DNA of 64,000 nucleotides, from the NCBI RefSeq assembly GCF_001422445.1, contig NZ_LMNA01000028.1:227062-291061 (forward strand). Direction: 5' to 3'. A program made the translations under genes and the position numbers. Below are positions 37,683 through 45,352 of this stretch, piece after piece. Every line of letters starts with the position of its first letter. Position 1 is the first letter of the stretch. This DNA is from Pseudorhodoferax sp. Leaf274 (lineage in GTDB: Bacteria > Pseudomonadota > Gammaproteobacteria > Burkholderiales > Burkholderiaceae_C). The notes below the pieces were generated by a model. That model was not told the origin of the DNA. It saw only the letters and a list, made by a program, of their open reading frames with translations, and searched no databases.

Positions 37683-39354
37683 GCTTTTGCACCCACTGTT
37701 TGACGACTTCGGCGACGCGTTCGGGCTCCTTGGCGGCCAGCACGCGCAGGTGGTTGACCATCACGTCCACGGGCGAGCCGGGCGGCGGCAGGTCGTAGTC
37801 CTCCAGCAGCGGCACCACCGGGATCTGGGCGCCCGCGGCCGGCGGCAGCGCCGCCACGGCGGCGGGGGCGGGCTGCGGGCCGGCCAGCGCCGCCAGGGGC
37901 GGCGTGTCGGCGTCCTCGCTGCGCCGGCGCGGCGTGGCCGGCTGCGGCGCCAGGTGCTGCTGCACGCTGCGCAGCAGCGGGCGCGCGAGCAGGAAGTAGG
38001 CGAGCACGGCGCCCAGCAGCCACAGCACGGGCGTGGCGTATTCGTAGATGCGGTCGGGCTGCTTCCACCACGGCGCCATCTCGGGTGGCGCGGTGAAGGC
38101 CAGCGCCGAGACGGCGAGCTTGTCGCCGCGCTCGGCGTTGATGCCAAGGCCGTTGCGCAGCACGCCCTCGATGCGCGTGAGGTCTTCGGCGGCCCAGCCG
38201 TTGCCGCCGGGCGCGGCGGCGTTGTTCAGCACCACCGCCACGTTCAGGCGCGCCAGCTGGCCGCGCGCGTGGCGGATCTGGCGGATCTGGCGGTCGTAGG
38301 CGTACTGGCGCGTGGTGGCGTTGCGGCGCGCGGTGGCGTCGTTGCCGGCGTTCTGGGCGTTGCCCTGCGCCTGCGCATTCGGGTTGGCGGGCGGGGGCGG
38401 GCGGTTCGACAGCGAGCCCGGCACGCCGAGTGCGGACTGCGAACGGTCCTGCTCGTCGCGCACCGCCTCGGAGGTGATGCGCGGCGTCTCGCCGAGCTTC
38501 TCCACGGTCTCGTCGATGCGGTCTTCGCTGACCTCGGCCGTCACGCTGGCCTTGAAGTTGTCCACGCCGACCACGGGCGCCAGCAGCTCGCGCACGTTGG
38601 CCAGCGTGGCCTCCTGGTGGCGGCGCGCGGCATCGCCTCCGCCCACCGCGTCGAAGCCCTGGCTCAGGTCCACGCGCGAGGACAGCAGGTTGCCGGCCTG
38701 GTCGACCAGGCTCACGCGCTGCACGTCCAGGCTGGAGACGCTGCCGGCCACCATGTTGACGATGGCGGCAATCTGCTCGGGCGCCAGCTTGCGGCCGGCC
38801 TTCAGCGCCAGCACCACCGAGGCCGAGGCCTTCTCGCCGTCGCCCAGCACGAACGAGGTCGAGCGCGGGATCGACAGGTGCACGCGGGCCGATTCCACCG
38901 CGTCCAGCGTGCGGATGCTCTGCGACAGTTCGCCCTCCAGGCCGCGGCGAAAGCGCACGTCCTGCACGAACTGGCTGACACCGAGCGGGTCGCTCTTGTC
39001 CATCAGTTCCAGCCCGGCCGGCAGCTGGGCGGTGACGCCCTTAGCCGCCAGCAGCATGCGCACGCGGCCGAGCTGGCTGCCCGGCACGAGCACCTGGCCG
39101 CTGTCGGGGTGCAGGCGGTAGGGCACGCCCTCGGCATCGAGCACGGCCATCATGTCGGAGGCGGCGATGCGCTCGCGCGCGCCGAACACGGGCTTGTAGC
39201 CGGCCTCGTCGCGCCACAGCAGCATCATCACCACGGCGGTCAGGCCGACGGCCAGCAGCAGGATGGGCACGAGCGAGCGGGACAGCCCCGCAGGCAGCGC
39301 CGGCATGCCGGCGCTGCGCAGGTTCTGGACTCCGGCCTTCAGGGTGGCGATCAC
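37666..39354 (-). CDS. fliF: Flagellar MS-ring protein FliF
   Basis: A 562-residue inner-membrane ring protein. An N-terminal helix (SLVPILLLAVGLTAVVMMLL, about 25-45), ring-building motifs RLHPDSGQVLVPGSQLGRVRMLLAAKGV and SARVHLSIPRSTSFV, a variable periplasmic region, and a second helix (VLWLLGAVLAYFLLARPLL, about 445-463) precede the C-terminal FliG-binding tail ending with the acidic VAEVVKQWVQKHGRAE. It is the first structure of the basal body. Confidence 0.97.
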   Translation of the reverse strand: MIATLKAGVQNLRSAGMPALPAGLSRSLVPILLLAVGLTAVVMMLLWRDEAGYKPVFGARERIAASDMMAVLDAEGVPYRLHPDSGQVLVPGSQLGRVRMLLAAKGVTAQLPAGLELMDKSDPLGVSQFVQDVRFRRGLEGELSQSIRTLDAVESARVHLSIPRSTSFVLGDGEKASASVVLALKAGRKLAPEQIAAIVNMVAGSVSSLDVQRVSLVDQAGNLLSSRVDLSQGFDAVGGGDAARRHQEATLANVRELLAPVVGVDNFKASVTAEVSEDRIDETVEKLGETPRITSEAVRDEQDRSQSALGVPGSLSNRPPPPANPNAQAQGNAQNAGNDATARRNATTRQYAYDRQIRQIRHARGQLARLNVAVVLNNAAAPGGNGWAAEDLTRIEGVLRNGLGINAERGDKLAVSALAFTAPPEMAPWWKQPDRIYEYATPVLWLLGAVLAYFLLARPLLRSVQQHLAPQPATPRRRSEDADTPPLAALAGPQPAPAAVAALPPAAGAQIPVVPLLEDYDLPPPGSPVDVMVNHLRVLAAKEPERVAEVVKQWVQKHGRAE

Positions 39355-39370
39355 GTGGTCGTCCCGGGGT

Positions 39371-39712
39371 TCAGATCGGCAGCTTGACCAGGTCCTCGAC
39401 CGCGGTCACGACCTTGTTGCGCACCTGCATGAGCATGGAGAACGACAGGCTCGCCTGCTGGCTGGACAGCATGGCGCCGACCAGGTCGTCGCTCTGGCCG
39501 CTGTCCACGGCGGCCATCTGCTGGCCGGCGGCGTGGTCCTGCGCGTTCACGCTGTCCACGGCATCGCGCATGCGCTGGGCAAAGCCGCCCTGGGCCGACG
39601 CCGGCTCGGGGCCGTCGTAGGCGGCCTGCGGCAGGATGGTGTGGAGGTTTGCTGCCTGCGCCTGGATCTGTGCCAAATTCGCAGCAATTGCGTTTCCCAT
39701 GTGGTTTTCCAT
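39371..39712 (-). CDS. fliE: Flagellar hook-basal body protein FliE
   Basis: A 113-residue MS-ring/rod adaptor with FAQRMRDAVDSVNAQDHAAGQQMAAVDSGQSDDLVGAMLSSQQASLSFSMLMQVRNKVVTAVEDLVKLPI, the FliE C-terminal helices. Start 39712 is chosen because AGGGA lies 7 bases upstream; ATGs at 39727 and 39700 are alternatives. It heads the fliEFGHIJ operon and faces a long AT-rich intergenic region shared with the hybrid kinase. Confidence 0.94.
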   Translation of the reverse strand: MENHMGNAIAANLAQIQAQAANLHTILPQAAYDGPEPASAQGGFAQRMRDAVDSVNAQDHAAGQQMAAVDSGQSDDLVGAMLSSQQASLSFSMLMQVRNKVVTAVEDLVKLPI

Positions 39713-39959
39713 GACGCATTCCCTCACTGTTGCGTTGGACTCAATGCGTTAGTGTTGAGTATTTCGCACCATGATAAGTCCAATTTGCTCAATTTCGTGA
39801 ATTTTGCGCATCTCAATTTGGAAAGTAGACCTATGCGCCGCACTGCGGTGAAGAAATTCAGACACTTACGGCCGTTTGTTGAAGCGGCGGTAGGATCGCG
39901 GCCTTGTCGCGTTCCATGAGGTCCGGTGGATCTGCGCGCCACAAACAGGGGGTCGGGTC
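39713..39959. promoter_or_regulatory. AT-rich divergent promoter region between fliE and the hybrid kinase
   Basis: This 247-base region is much AT-richer than its surroundings. It contains two direct copies of CTCAATTT (39788-39795 and 39812-39819), 24 bases apart, plus related AATTT/CAATTT words nearby. No canonical sigma-54 (GG-N10-GC) or sigma-28 element could be placed with confidence. It should carry the start signals for fliEFGHIJ and for the kinase, and is the likely target of the adjoining BetR-type regulator. Confidence 0.5.
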
Positions 39960-41234
39960 TTGGACTGGAGCAAATGGATGGGGGGCGCGCTGCTGGTCGC
40001 GGCGGCCGCGGTGCTGCTGGTGATCGCCGTGCTGCGCGTGCGCGAGGCCCGCAAGGCGCTGCAGGAGGCGCGCTCGGCGCTGACGGCGCGCAACCAGTTC
40101 CTGGGCATGATGGCCCACGAGATGCTGACGCCGCTGCAGACCATCGTGAGCTCGGTCGAGCTGATCGAGCTCGGCGGCAAGGTTCCGCACGGCGACGAGA
40201 CCTTCCGCCGGCTGCGCCGCAGCGCACAGCAGCTGGAAGCTCAGATGAACGACACGGTGGAGTTCGCGCGGCTGTCGGGCGGGCGGCTCAAGGTCTCGCC
40301 CACGCTGTTCCAGCCCGACCTCATGATGGAACTCATCGCCGCCGAGTTCGACGAGGCCGCGCGCGAACGCGGCGTGGTGCTGCGCGTGCAGATCGATCCG
40401 CAGCCCTGCCCGCGCGTGGTGACCGACCCGGCGCGGCTGCGCCAGATCGTGGCCAACCTGGTCTCCAACGCCGTCAAGTACGCCAGCCCGGGCGAGGTGG
40501 TCTGCTCGATCCAGGTGCGCGAGGCCCAGCGCGAGGTGACGGTGGCCGTGATCGACCAGGGCCCGGGCTTCGACACCTCGGTCGACATCTGGGAGCCTTT
40601 CACGCGCGGGCGCGACCACGTGCAGATGGGCAGCGGCCTGGGGCTGGCGGTGGTCAAGCTGATGGCCGAGCTGCTGGGGGGGCGCGCCTACGCGGTCAGC
40701 CGCCCGGGCGAGGGCTCGGTCTTCACGGTGCGGGTGCATGCCGAGGTGGAGGCGATCCAGCGCAGTGCGGTGGCGCAGGGCGCGGACCGGCACCTGCGCG
40801 TGCTGGTGGTGGAGGACGACCCCGACGTGCGGGCCAGCCTGCACGCCATGCTGCTGGCGCTTGGCGCCCAGGCCGACCTGGCCGACTCGGTGCGCGAGGC
40901 GCGCCTGCTGCTGGACACCGACCGCTACGACGGCGTGCTGCTGGACCTGCGCTTGCCCGACGGCTCGGGCTACACCGTGGCCGAGCATGCGCGCAAGCCG
41001 GGCGCCCTGAACCTGGAGACGCCGCTGGTGGCGCTGTCGGCCTACCACGAGGCCGATGCGACGGCCGATGCGCTGTTCGCCGCCAAGTTCGACAAGCCGA
41101 TCAGCGCGGGCCGCCTGCGTTCGGCACTGGCCCTGTTCGGCGGCGGCGCGGCGACTAGCGGATGGCCTGGGCTTGCTCCAGCAACTGGCGCAGCTGGGAA
41201 ATCACGAGCGCCAGGCGGAAAGGCTTCTCGATGA
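39960..41234 (+). CDS. Hybrid histidine kinase inside the flagellar locus
   Basis: A 424-residue hybrid kinase. One membrane helix (about 8-25, GALLVAAAAVLLVIAVL) is followed at once by HisKA (MMAHEMLTPLQT, phospho-acceptor His53), HATPase (N170 in LVSNAVKY, G1 DQGPGFD, G2 GSGLGLAVVKL) and a C-terminal receiver (VLVVEDDPDV, Asp329, Lys379 in KFDKP). There is no periplasmic sensor domain. A TTG start with AGGGGG 8 bases upstream is used; an ATG at 39978 is possible. Its last 80 bases overlap the 3' end of the opposing regulator gene. It occupies the place held by lafK in lateral systems. Confidence 0.9.
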   Translation: MDWSKWMGGALLVAAAAVLLVIAVLRVREARKALQEARSALTARNQFLGMMAHEMLTPLQTIVSSVELIELGGKVPHGDETFRRLRRSAQQLEAQMNDTVEFARLSGGRLKVSPTLFQPDLMMELIAAEFDEAARERGVVLRVQIDPQPCPRVVTDPARLRQIVANLVSNAVKYASPGEVVCSIQVREAQREVTVAVIDQGPGFDTSVDIWEPFTRGRDHVQMGSGLGLAVVKLMAELLGGRAYAVSRPGEGSVFTVRVHAEVEAIQRSAVAQGADRHLRVLVVEDDPDVRASLHAMLLALGAQADLADSVREARLLLDTDRYDGVLLDLRLPDGSGYTVAEHARKPGALNLETPLVALSAYHEADATADALFAAKFDKPISAGRLRSALALFGGGAATSGWPGLAPATGAAGKSRAPGGKASR

Positions 41235-42057
41235 CGGGGATGCGCAGCGCCGTGGCCACCTGCACGATGTCGGCCTCGCCGGCGTAACCGGCGGCGATGG
41301 CGCCGGTGGTCAGGATCATTGGCACCGAGGGCTGGGCCCGGCGGATCGATTGCAGCACCTGGTTGGCGGTCTGGCCGTTGAGCCACCAGTCCATCAGGTA
41401 ACCGTCGAACGGGGCTGCGCTGGCGCGTTCGGCCAGCTCGGCGGCCGAGCCGAACAGTTCCACACGGTAGCCGGACGCCTCGAAGGCGTCCTTCATGTTG
41501 GCGGCCAGGTCGCGCGAGTCTTCCAGCACCGCGATGCGCGGCAGTGCTCGCTGCGAGGGCGTCACCACCAGCTGCAGCACGCGGCGCCGCGGCCCCTGGC
41601 TGGTCTCCGCGCCAAACGGCTGGACCAGCCATTCGGTGCCTTGCTGGGTCGCCACCAGTTCGCAGTGCTCGCCGCTTTGCAGCGGCGCCCCCAGCGTGGC
41701 CTTGCAGCTCAGCGCCAGGATGCCGATCAGCACGCGCGCGTCGTGCACCTCGCCGTCGATGCGCGGGGCCGCCAACGCGGGCTCGGCGCTCAGCAGGGCG
41801 CTGATGTCCACCTGGAAGTGCTGCGCCAGCGTCTGCAGGTCGCTGGCCGAGAACGATGCGTCCTGGAACTTGCGGAACGCGCCCGAACGCGACAGGCCCA
41901 GGATCACCGCCAACTGCGACGCGTGCTTGTGCCGCGGCAGGCCATGGTCCGAGAAGAAATCGTGCAGCCGGCGCGCCACCACGCTGTCTTCGCCGTCATC
42001 GGCGATGTCGTCTTCTGGCGCGAGGGCGATGCTGGGCAAGGTCTTGCTCACTTGCAT
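41155..42057 (-). CDS. BetR-type HTH and receiver-domain response regulator
   Basis: A 300-residue protein with an N-terminal HTH of the BetR type (about 25-90: SVVARRLHDFFSDHGL, ASQLAVILGLSRSGAFRKFQ, SDLQTLAQHFQVDI), a middle linker/beta region, and a C-terminal receiver (about 172-298: RIAVLEDS, phospho-acceptor Asp223 in YLMDWWLNG, Thr in MILTTG, Lys278 in IEKPF). The order HTH-receiver is reversed relative to most response regulators. It is probably the partner of the opposite kinase and the locus regulator, inferred from position. The start is well supported by the frame and the AT-rich leader. Confidence 0.85.
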   Translation of the reverse strand: MQVSKTLPSIALAPEDDIADDGEDSVVARRLHDFFSDHGLPRHKHASQLAVILGLSRSGAFRKFQDASFSASDLQTLAQHFQVDISALLSAEPALAAPRIDGEVHDARVLIGILALSCKATLGAPLQSGEHCELVATQQGTEWLVQPFGAETSQGPRRRVLQLVVTPSQRALPRIAVLEDSRDLAANMKDAFEASGYRVELFGSAAELAERASAAPFDGYLMDWWLNGQTANQVLQSIRRAQPSVPMILTTGAIAAGYAGEADIVQVATALRIPVIEKPFRLALVISQLRQLLEQAQAIR

Positions 42058-42300
42058 GGTGTGGCGACGAAGGGGATCGTGGTTGGTTTAAGCGGCGGAA
42101 ACGCGCGTCAAATTAATGTGCCACGAAAAGTGACTAGAAATAGTGGACAATTTCCCTGACGATGGTAAAAAATGTGAGAAAAGCGCATCTAAGTTGTCTC
42201 GTCTGCAGCAACAGCAGAACGAGCCCATGCCATTCCGGGCCTGTTTGGGGCTTGCCGATTGTGCACATGGTTGCATCCGATCTACGTGGGAACTTGAGCC
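42058..42300. promoter_or_regulatory. AT-rich divergent region between the BetR regulator and fliM
   Basis: This 243-base gap is notably AT-rich between about 42100 and 42200 (for example ggtaaaaaatgtgagaaaa, 42155-42173). It contains agtgactagaaatagtggac (42129-42148), an imperfect palindrome and a possible operator. No certain sigma-54 or sigma-28 element is visible. It should hold the promoters of the regulator and of the fliM-flhA operon. Confidence 0.45.
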
Positions 42301-43170
42301 ATGTCCGTGTCAGACGCTAGTCCAACCCAGGTGCCGCGCGTGCTGGATCCGCGCACGCTGGGCCGGCCCATGCACCTGCTGGGCGCGTTTGCCGAGCGCT
42401 TCGGTGCCGATGTTTCCGAGCTGTTGCGCCAGGGGCTCAACCGGCGCTACGCCATTGGCCTGCAGGTGGACGGCACCGGCATGCGCCAGCGCCAGCACAA
42501 CCAAGACCCGGTGCGCTGGAACGTCTACATGGGCCCGGCCGGCCGCATCGGCATGGCCGTGCCGCGCGCGCTGGTGCTCAAGCTGCTGCTGTACCGCTAT
42601 GGCGGCGGCGACGCGGCCCCGGTGGAGCCGGGCGCGGTGGCGGTGACGGCCAGCGAGGAGCGCCTGTCGGCCAAGCTCGGCCAGCAGCTGGCCCTGGCGC
42701 TGGCGCGGCGCATCGATGCCGGCCTGCCGCCCGTGGGCGTGGCCGCCGATGCCGCGCCGGCCGACCCGGCCGTGCCCTTCCATTCCGAATCCGCGCTGCC
42801 GACCGGCCTGTGGCAGCTGAGCCTGACGCTGGTCGAGGCCGACGGCGGGCAGCGCCACGAGCTGCGCTTCAGCCTGGACGACGGCTGCATGCACCAGCTG
42901 CTGGACCGGCTGGGCCGCGGCCGCCTGCCGGCGCGCGACGGGGCCTCTGTGGCGGCGCTGCCGCTGTCCTCGCGCCTCAAGCTGCGCCTGACGGCGCGCC
43001 TGGTGCAGCAACGGCTGCCGCTGGGCGCCATCCTGGACCTGCAGCCCGGCAGCGTGCTGCCGATTCCGCAACCCACCGCGGTGGTGCTGGTCAAGGATTC
43101 GCCCTTGTTCAGCGCCAGCGTGGCCGAACACAAGGGGCGCCTGTGGCTGACCGCATTCCAGGACCTGTGA
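42301..43170 (+). CDS. fliM: Motor switch protein FliM, lateral type without CheY-binding N-terminus
   Basis: A 289-residue protein, short for FliM (about 330). The middle domain starts at VLDPRTLGRPMHLLGAFAERFGADVSELLRQGL; the C-terminal SpoA domain (LSSRLKLRLTARLVQQRLPLGAILDLQPGSVLPI) is complete. The N-terminal LSQxEIDALL motif that binds phospho-CheY is absent: the protein opens MSVSDASPTQVPRVLD. Lateral/Flag-2 FliM proteins share this lack. It heads the fliMNPQR-flhBA operon. The ATG at 42301 has no strong ribosome binding site. Confidence 0.88.
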   Translation: MSVSDASPTQVPRVLDPRTLGRPMHLLGAFAERFGADVSELLRQGLNRRYAIGLQVDGTGMRQRQHNQDPVRWNVYMGPAGRIGMAVPRALVLKLLLYRYGGGDAAPVEPGAVAVTASEERLSAKLGQQLALALARRIDAGLPPVGVAADAAPADPAVPFHSESALPTGLWQLSLTLVEADGGQRHELRFSLDDGCMHQLLDRLGRGRLPARDGASVAALPLSSRLKLRLTARLVQQRLPLGAILDLQPGSVLPIPQPTAVVLVKDSPLFSASVAEHKGRLWLTAFQDL

Positions 43171-43175
43171 ACACC

Positions 43176-43529
43176 ATGACCGACAAGCAGCACACCAACG
43201 ACGTCGACGCCCTGATGGACGACCTGACGGTCGACGCCGGCGCCGCCGAAGCCCCCGCCAAGCCGCGCCGCGACCTCTCGCTGATGCTGCGCAAGATCCC
43301 CGTCACGCTGACGCTGGAGGTCGGCTCGGCCGATGTCTCGCTGGACCAGCTCATGGGCCTGGAGCACGGCAGCGTGGTCGAGCTCGATGCGCTGGCCGGC
43401 GCGCCGCTGGTGATCAAGGTCAACGGCACCGCCATCGGCCGCGCCGAGGTGGTGGTCTCGGGCGAGAACTACGGCCTGAAGGTGCTGGAACTGTCGGACC
43501 TGGACCTGCTGTCGCTGGACACGCCCTGA
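43176..43529 (+). CDS. fliN: Flagellar motor switch protein FliN
   Basis: A 117-residue SpoA-domain protein with LMLRKIPVTLTLEVGSADVSLDQLMGLEHGSVVELDALAGAPLVIKVNGTAIGRAEVVVSGENYGLKVLELS, the FliN core. It lies in the lower C ring and binds FliH. The ATG at 43176 follows the fliM stop by 5 bases; a GTG at 43167 overlapping fliM is an alternative start. Confidence 0.94.
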   Translation: MTDKQHTNDVDALMDDLTVDAGAAEAPAKPRRDLSLMLRKIPVTLTLEVGSADVSLDQLMGLEHGSVVELDALAGAPLVIKVNGTAIGRAEVVVSGENYGLKVLELSDLDLLSLDTP

Positions 43530-43546
43530 AGCGCAGGGAACACACC

Positions 43547-44293
43547 ATGAAGATGCCGAGCGCGTGGCGCACCCTTGCGCTTGCGCCGGTGCTGCTGCCC
43601 CTGGCCGGCGCCGCGGCCGAGATCCCGCTGCTGTCCGCCGTGACGGGCAACGCCCAGACCGACTACACGGTCAAGATGCAGGTGCTGGTCATCATGACCC
43701 TGCTCGGGCTGCTGCCCGTGCTGGTGCTCATGTGCACGAGCTTCGTGCGCTTCGTCATCGTGCTGTCGCTGCTGCGCCAGGCGCTGGGCCTGCAGCAGGG
43801 CCTGCCCAACCGCATCGTGACCGGCGTGGCGCTGATCCTGACCATCCTGGTGATGCGGCCCGTCGGCGAGCAACTGTGGGAGCGCGCCTTCGTGCCCTAC
43901 GACGAAGACCGCATCGGCCTGCAGCAGGCGCTGGTGGAGGCCAAGGAGCCGCTGTCGCGCTTCATGCTGGCGCAGACCAGCAAGGCGGCGCTGCAGCAGG
44001 TCAGCCAGCTGGCGCGCGAGCCGGCCGTGGCCGAGCCGGCGCAGCACGCCTTCGCGGTGCAGCTGGCGGCCTTCGTGCTGTCCGAGCTCAAGACCGCTTT
44101 CCAGATCGGCTGCATGCTGTTCATCCCGTTCATGGTGATCGACCTGGTGGTGTCCTCGGTGCTGATGGCCATGGGCATGATGATGCTGTCGCCGCTGGTG
44201 ATCTCGCTGCCGCTCAAGCTGCTGCTGTTCGTGCTGGTGGACGGGTGGACGCTGACCGTCAACACGCTGGTGACCAGCGTCCGGGCCTTCTAG
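43547..44293 (+). CDS. fliP: Flagellar type III export gate protein FliP
   Basis: A 248-residue inner-membrane protein with a cleavable signal (PLAGAAAE) and VIMTLLGLLPVLVLMCTSFVRFVIVLSLLRQALGLQQGLPNRIVTGVALILTILVMRP, AFQIGCMLFIPFMVIDLVVSSVLMAMGMMMLSP: all FliP hallmarks. It is the core of the FliPQR export pore. No fliO precedes it, unlike polar systems; fliN is the direct neighbour. Confidence 0.97.
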   Translation: MKMPSAWRTLALAPVLLPLAGAAAEIPLLSAVTGNAQTDYTVKMQVLVIMTLLGLLPVLVLMCTSFVRFVIVLSLLRQALGLQQGLPNRIVTGVALILTILVMRPVGEQLWERAFVPYDEDRIGLQQALVEAKEPLSRFMLAQTSKAALQQVSQLAREPAVAEPAQHAFAVQLAAFVLSELKTAFQIGCMLFIPFMVIDLVVSSVLMAMGMMMLSPLVISLPLKLLLFVLVDGWTLTVNTLVTSVRAF

Positions 44294-44303
44294 GAGGACC
44301 GCC

Positions 44304-44576
44304 ATGCTGACCCCTGACATCGCCGTCGATCTCGTCAGCGCCAGCTTGAAGCTGGTGATGCTGCTGGTGTCCGTGCTGGTGCTGCCTGGGCTCATCGTGG
44401 GCTTCATCGTCGGCATCTTCCAGGCCGCCACGCAGATCAACGAGCAGACCCTGAGCTTCCTGCCGCGCCTCCTGGTCACGCTCTTGGCCATCATCCTGAC
44501 GGGCGGCTGGATGGCCGCGCAGCTCATGGATTTCTGCGTCGAGGTGTTCCGCCGGGCGGCGGCGCTCGTGGGGTAG
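44304..44576 (+). CDS. fliQ: Flagellar export gate protein FliQ
   Basis: A 90-residue protein with two membrane helices (LKLVMLLVSVLVLPGLIVGFIVGIFQAATQINEQTLSFLPRLLVTLLAIILTGGWM). Sequence and size are standard for FliQ. GGAGG lies just upstream of the start and it is followed by fliR after 2 bases. Confidence 0.97.
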   Translation: MLTPDIAVDLVSASLKLVMLLVSVLVLPGLIVGFIVGIFQAATQINEQTLSFLPRLLVTLLAIILTGGWMAAQLMDFCVEVFRRAAALVG

Positions 44577-44578
44577 CC

Positions 44579-45352
44579 GTGGAAGGCATCTTCACGACGC
44601 TGCTGGCCGAGTTGTCGGCGCTGTGGTGGCCCTTCGTGCGGGTGCTGGCCATGCTCAGCGCCGCGCCCATCGTGGGCGACACCTCGGTGCCGCTCACCGT
44701 GCGCGTGCTGCTGTCCATGGTGCTGGCCGTGGTGCTGCTGCCGATGGCAGCGCCGGCCGTGCCCATCGCCGCGTTCTCGCTGCACGCGCTGGCGGCCACG
44801 GCCGAGCAGGTGGCCGTCGGCGTGGTGCTGGGGCTGGCGCTGCACTTCGTGATGGCGGTGCTGCTGGTGCTGGGCTACATGGTGTCGTCGCAGATGGGGC
44901 TGGCCATGGCGCTCATGAACGATCCGCTGTCGGGTGTCTCGTCCGACGTGGTGTCCAGCCTGCTGTCCATCCTGGGCATCCTGGTGTTCTTCTCGATCGA
45001 CGGCCACCTGGTGCTGGTGCAGGTGATCGGCCAGAGCTTCACGCTGTGGCCGGTGGGCAGCGGGCTGCGCATGGGCGCGCTGCAGGCCGTGGCCTTCAAT
45101 GTCTCGTGGGTGTTCTCTGCCGCGCTGCTGCTGGCGCTGCCCATCGTGTTCGCCACCATGGTGGTGCAGCTGGGCTTCGGCTTCCTCGCGCGCGTGGCGC
45201 CGCAGCTGAACCTGTTCGCGCTGGGCTTCTCCGTCATCACCATCTTCGGCCTGTTCATGCTGGCGATGCTGGTGCGCTTCATCCCCGAGCACTACCTGCG
45301 CATGACGCGGCAGGTTCTCCAGATGCTCGAGCAGACCTTCGGAGCGCGCTGA
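44579..45352 (+). CDS. fliR: Flagellar export gate protein FliR
   Basis: A 257-residue integral membrane protein with a GTG start, opening MEGIFTTLLAELSALWWPFVRVLAMLSAAPIVGDTSVPLTVRVLLSMVLAVVLLP. The later VSSQMGLAMALMNDPLSGVSSDVVSSLLSILGILVFFSIDGHLVLVQVIGQSF and VAPQLNLFALGFSVITIFGLFML are FliR features. It is part of the FliPQR pore and overlaps flhB by 1 base (TGATG). Confidence 0.96.
   Translation: MEGIFTTLLAELSALWWPFVRVLAMLSAAPIVGDTSVPLTVRVLLSMVLAVVLLPMAAPAVPIAAFSLHALAATAEQVAVGVVLGLALHFVMAVLLVLGYMVSSQMGLAMALMNDPLSGVSSDVVSSLLSILGILVFFSIDGHLVLVQVIGQSFTLWPVGSGLRMGALQAVAFNVSWVFSAALLLALPIVFATMVVQLGFGFLARVAPQLNLFALGFSVITIFGLFMLAMLVRFIPEHYLRMTRQVLQMLEQTFGAR

Noticed and set aside
42224-42260. 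Possible sigma-54 promoter (GG-N10-GC) before fliM
   Set aside because: One match with the bare GG-N10-GC spacing exists near 42240, but the surrounding -24/-12 bases do not fit TGGCACG-N4-TTGCW.
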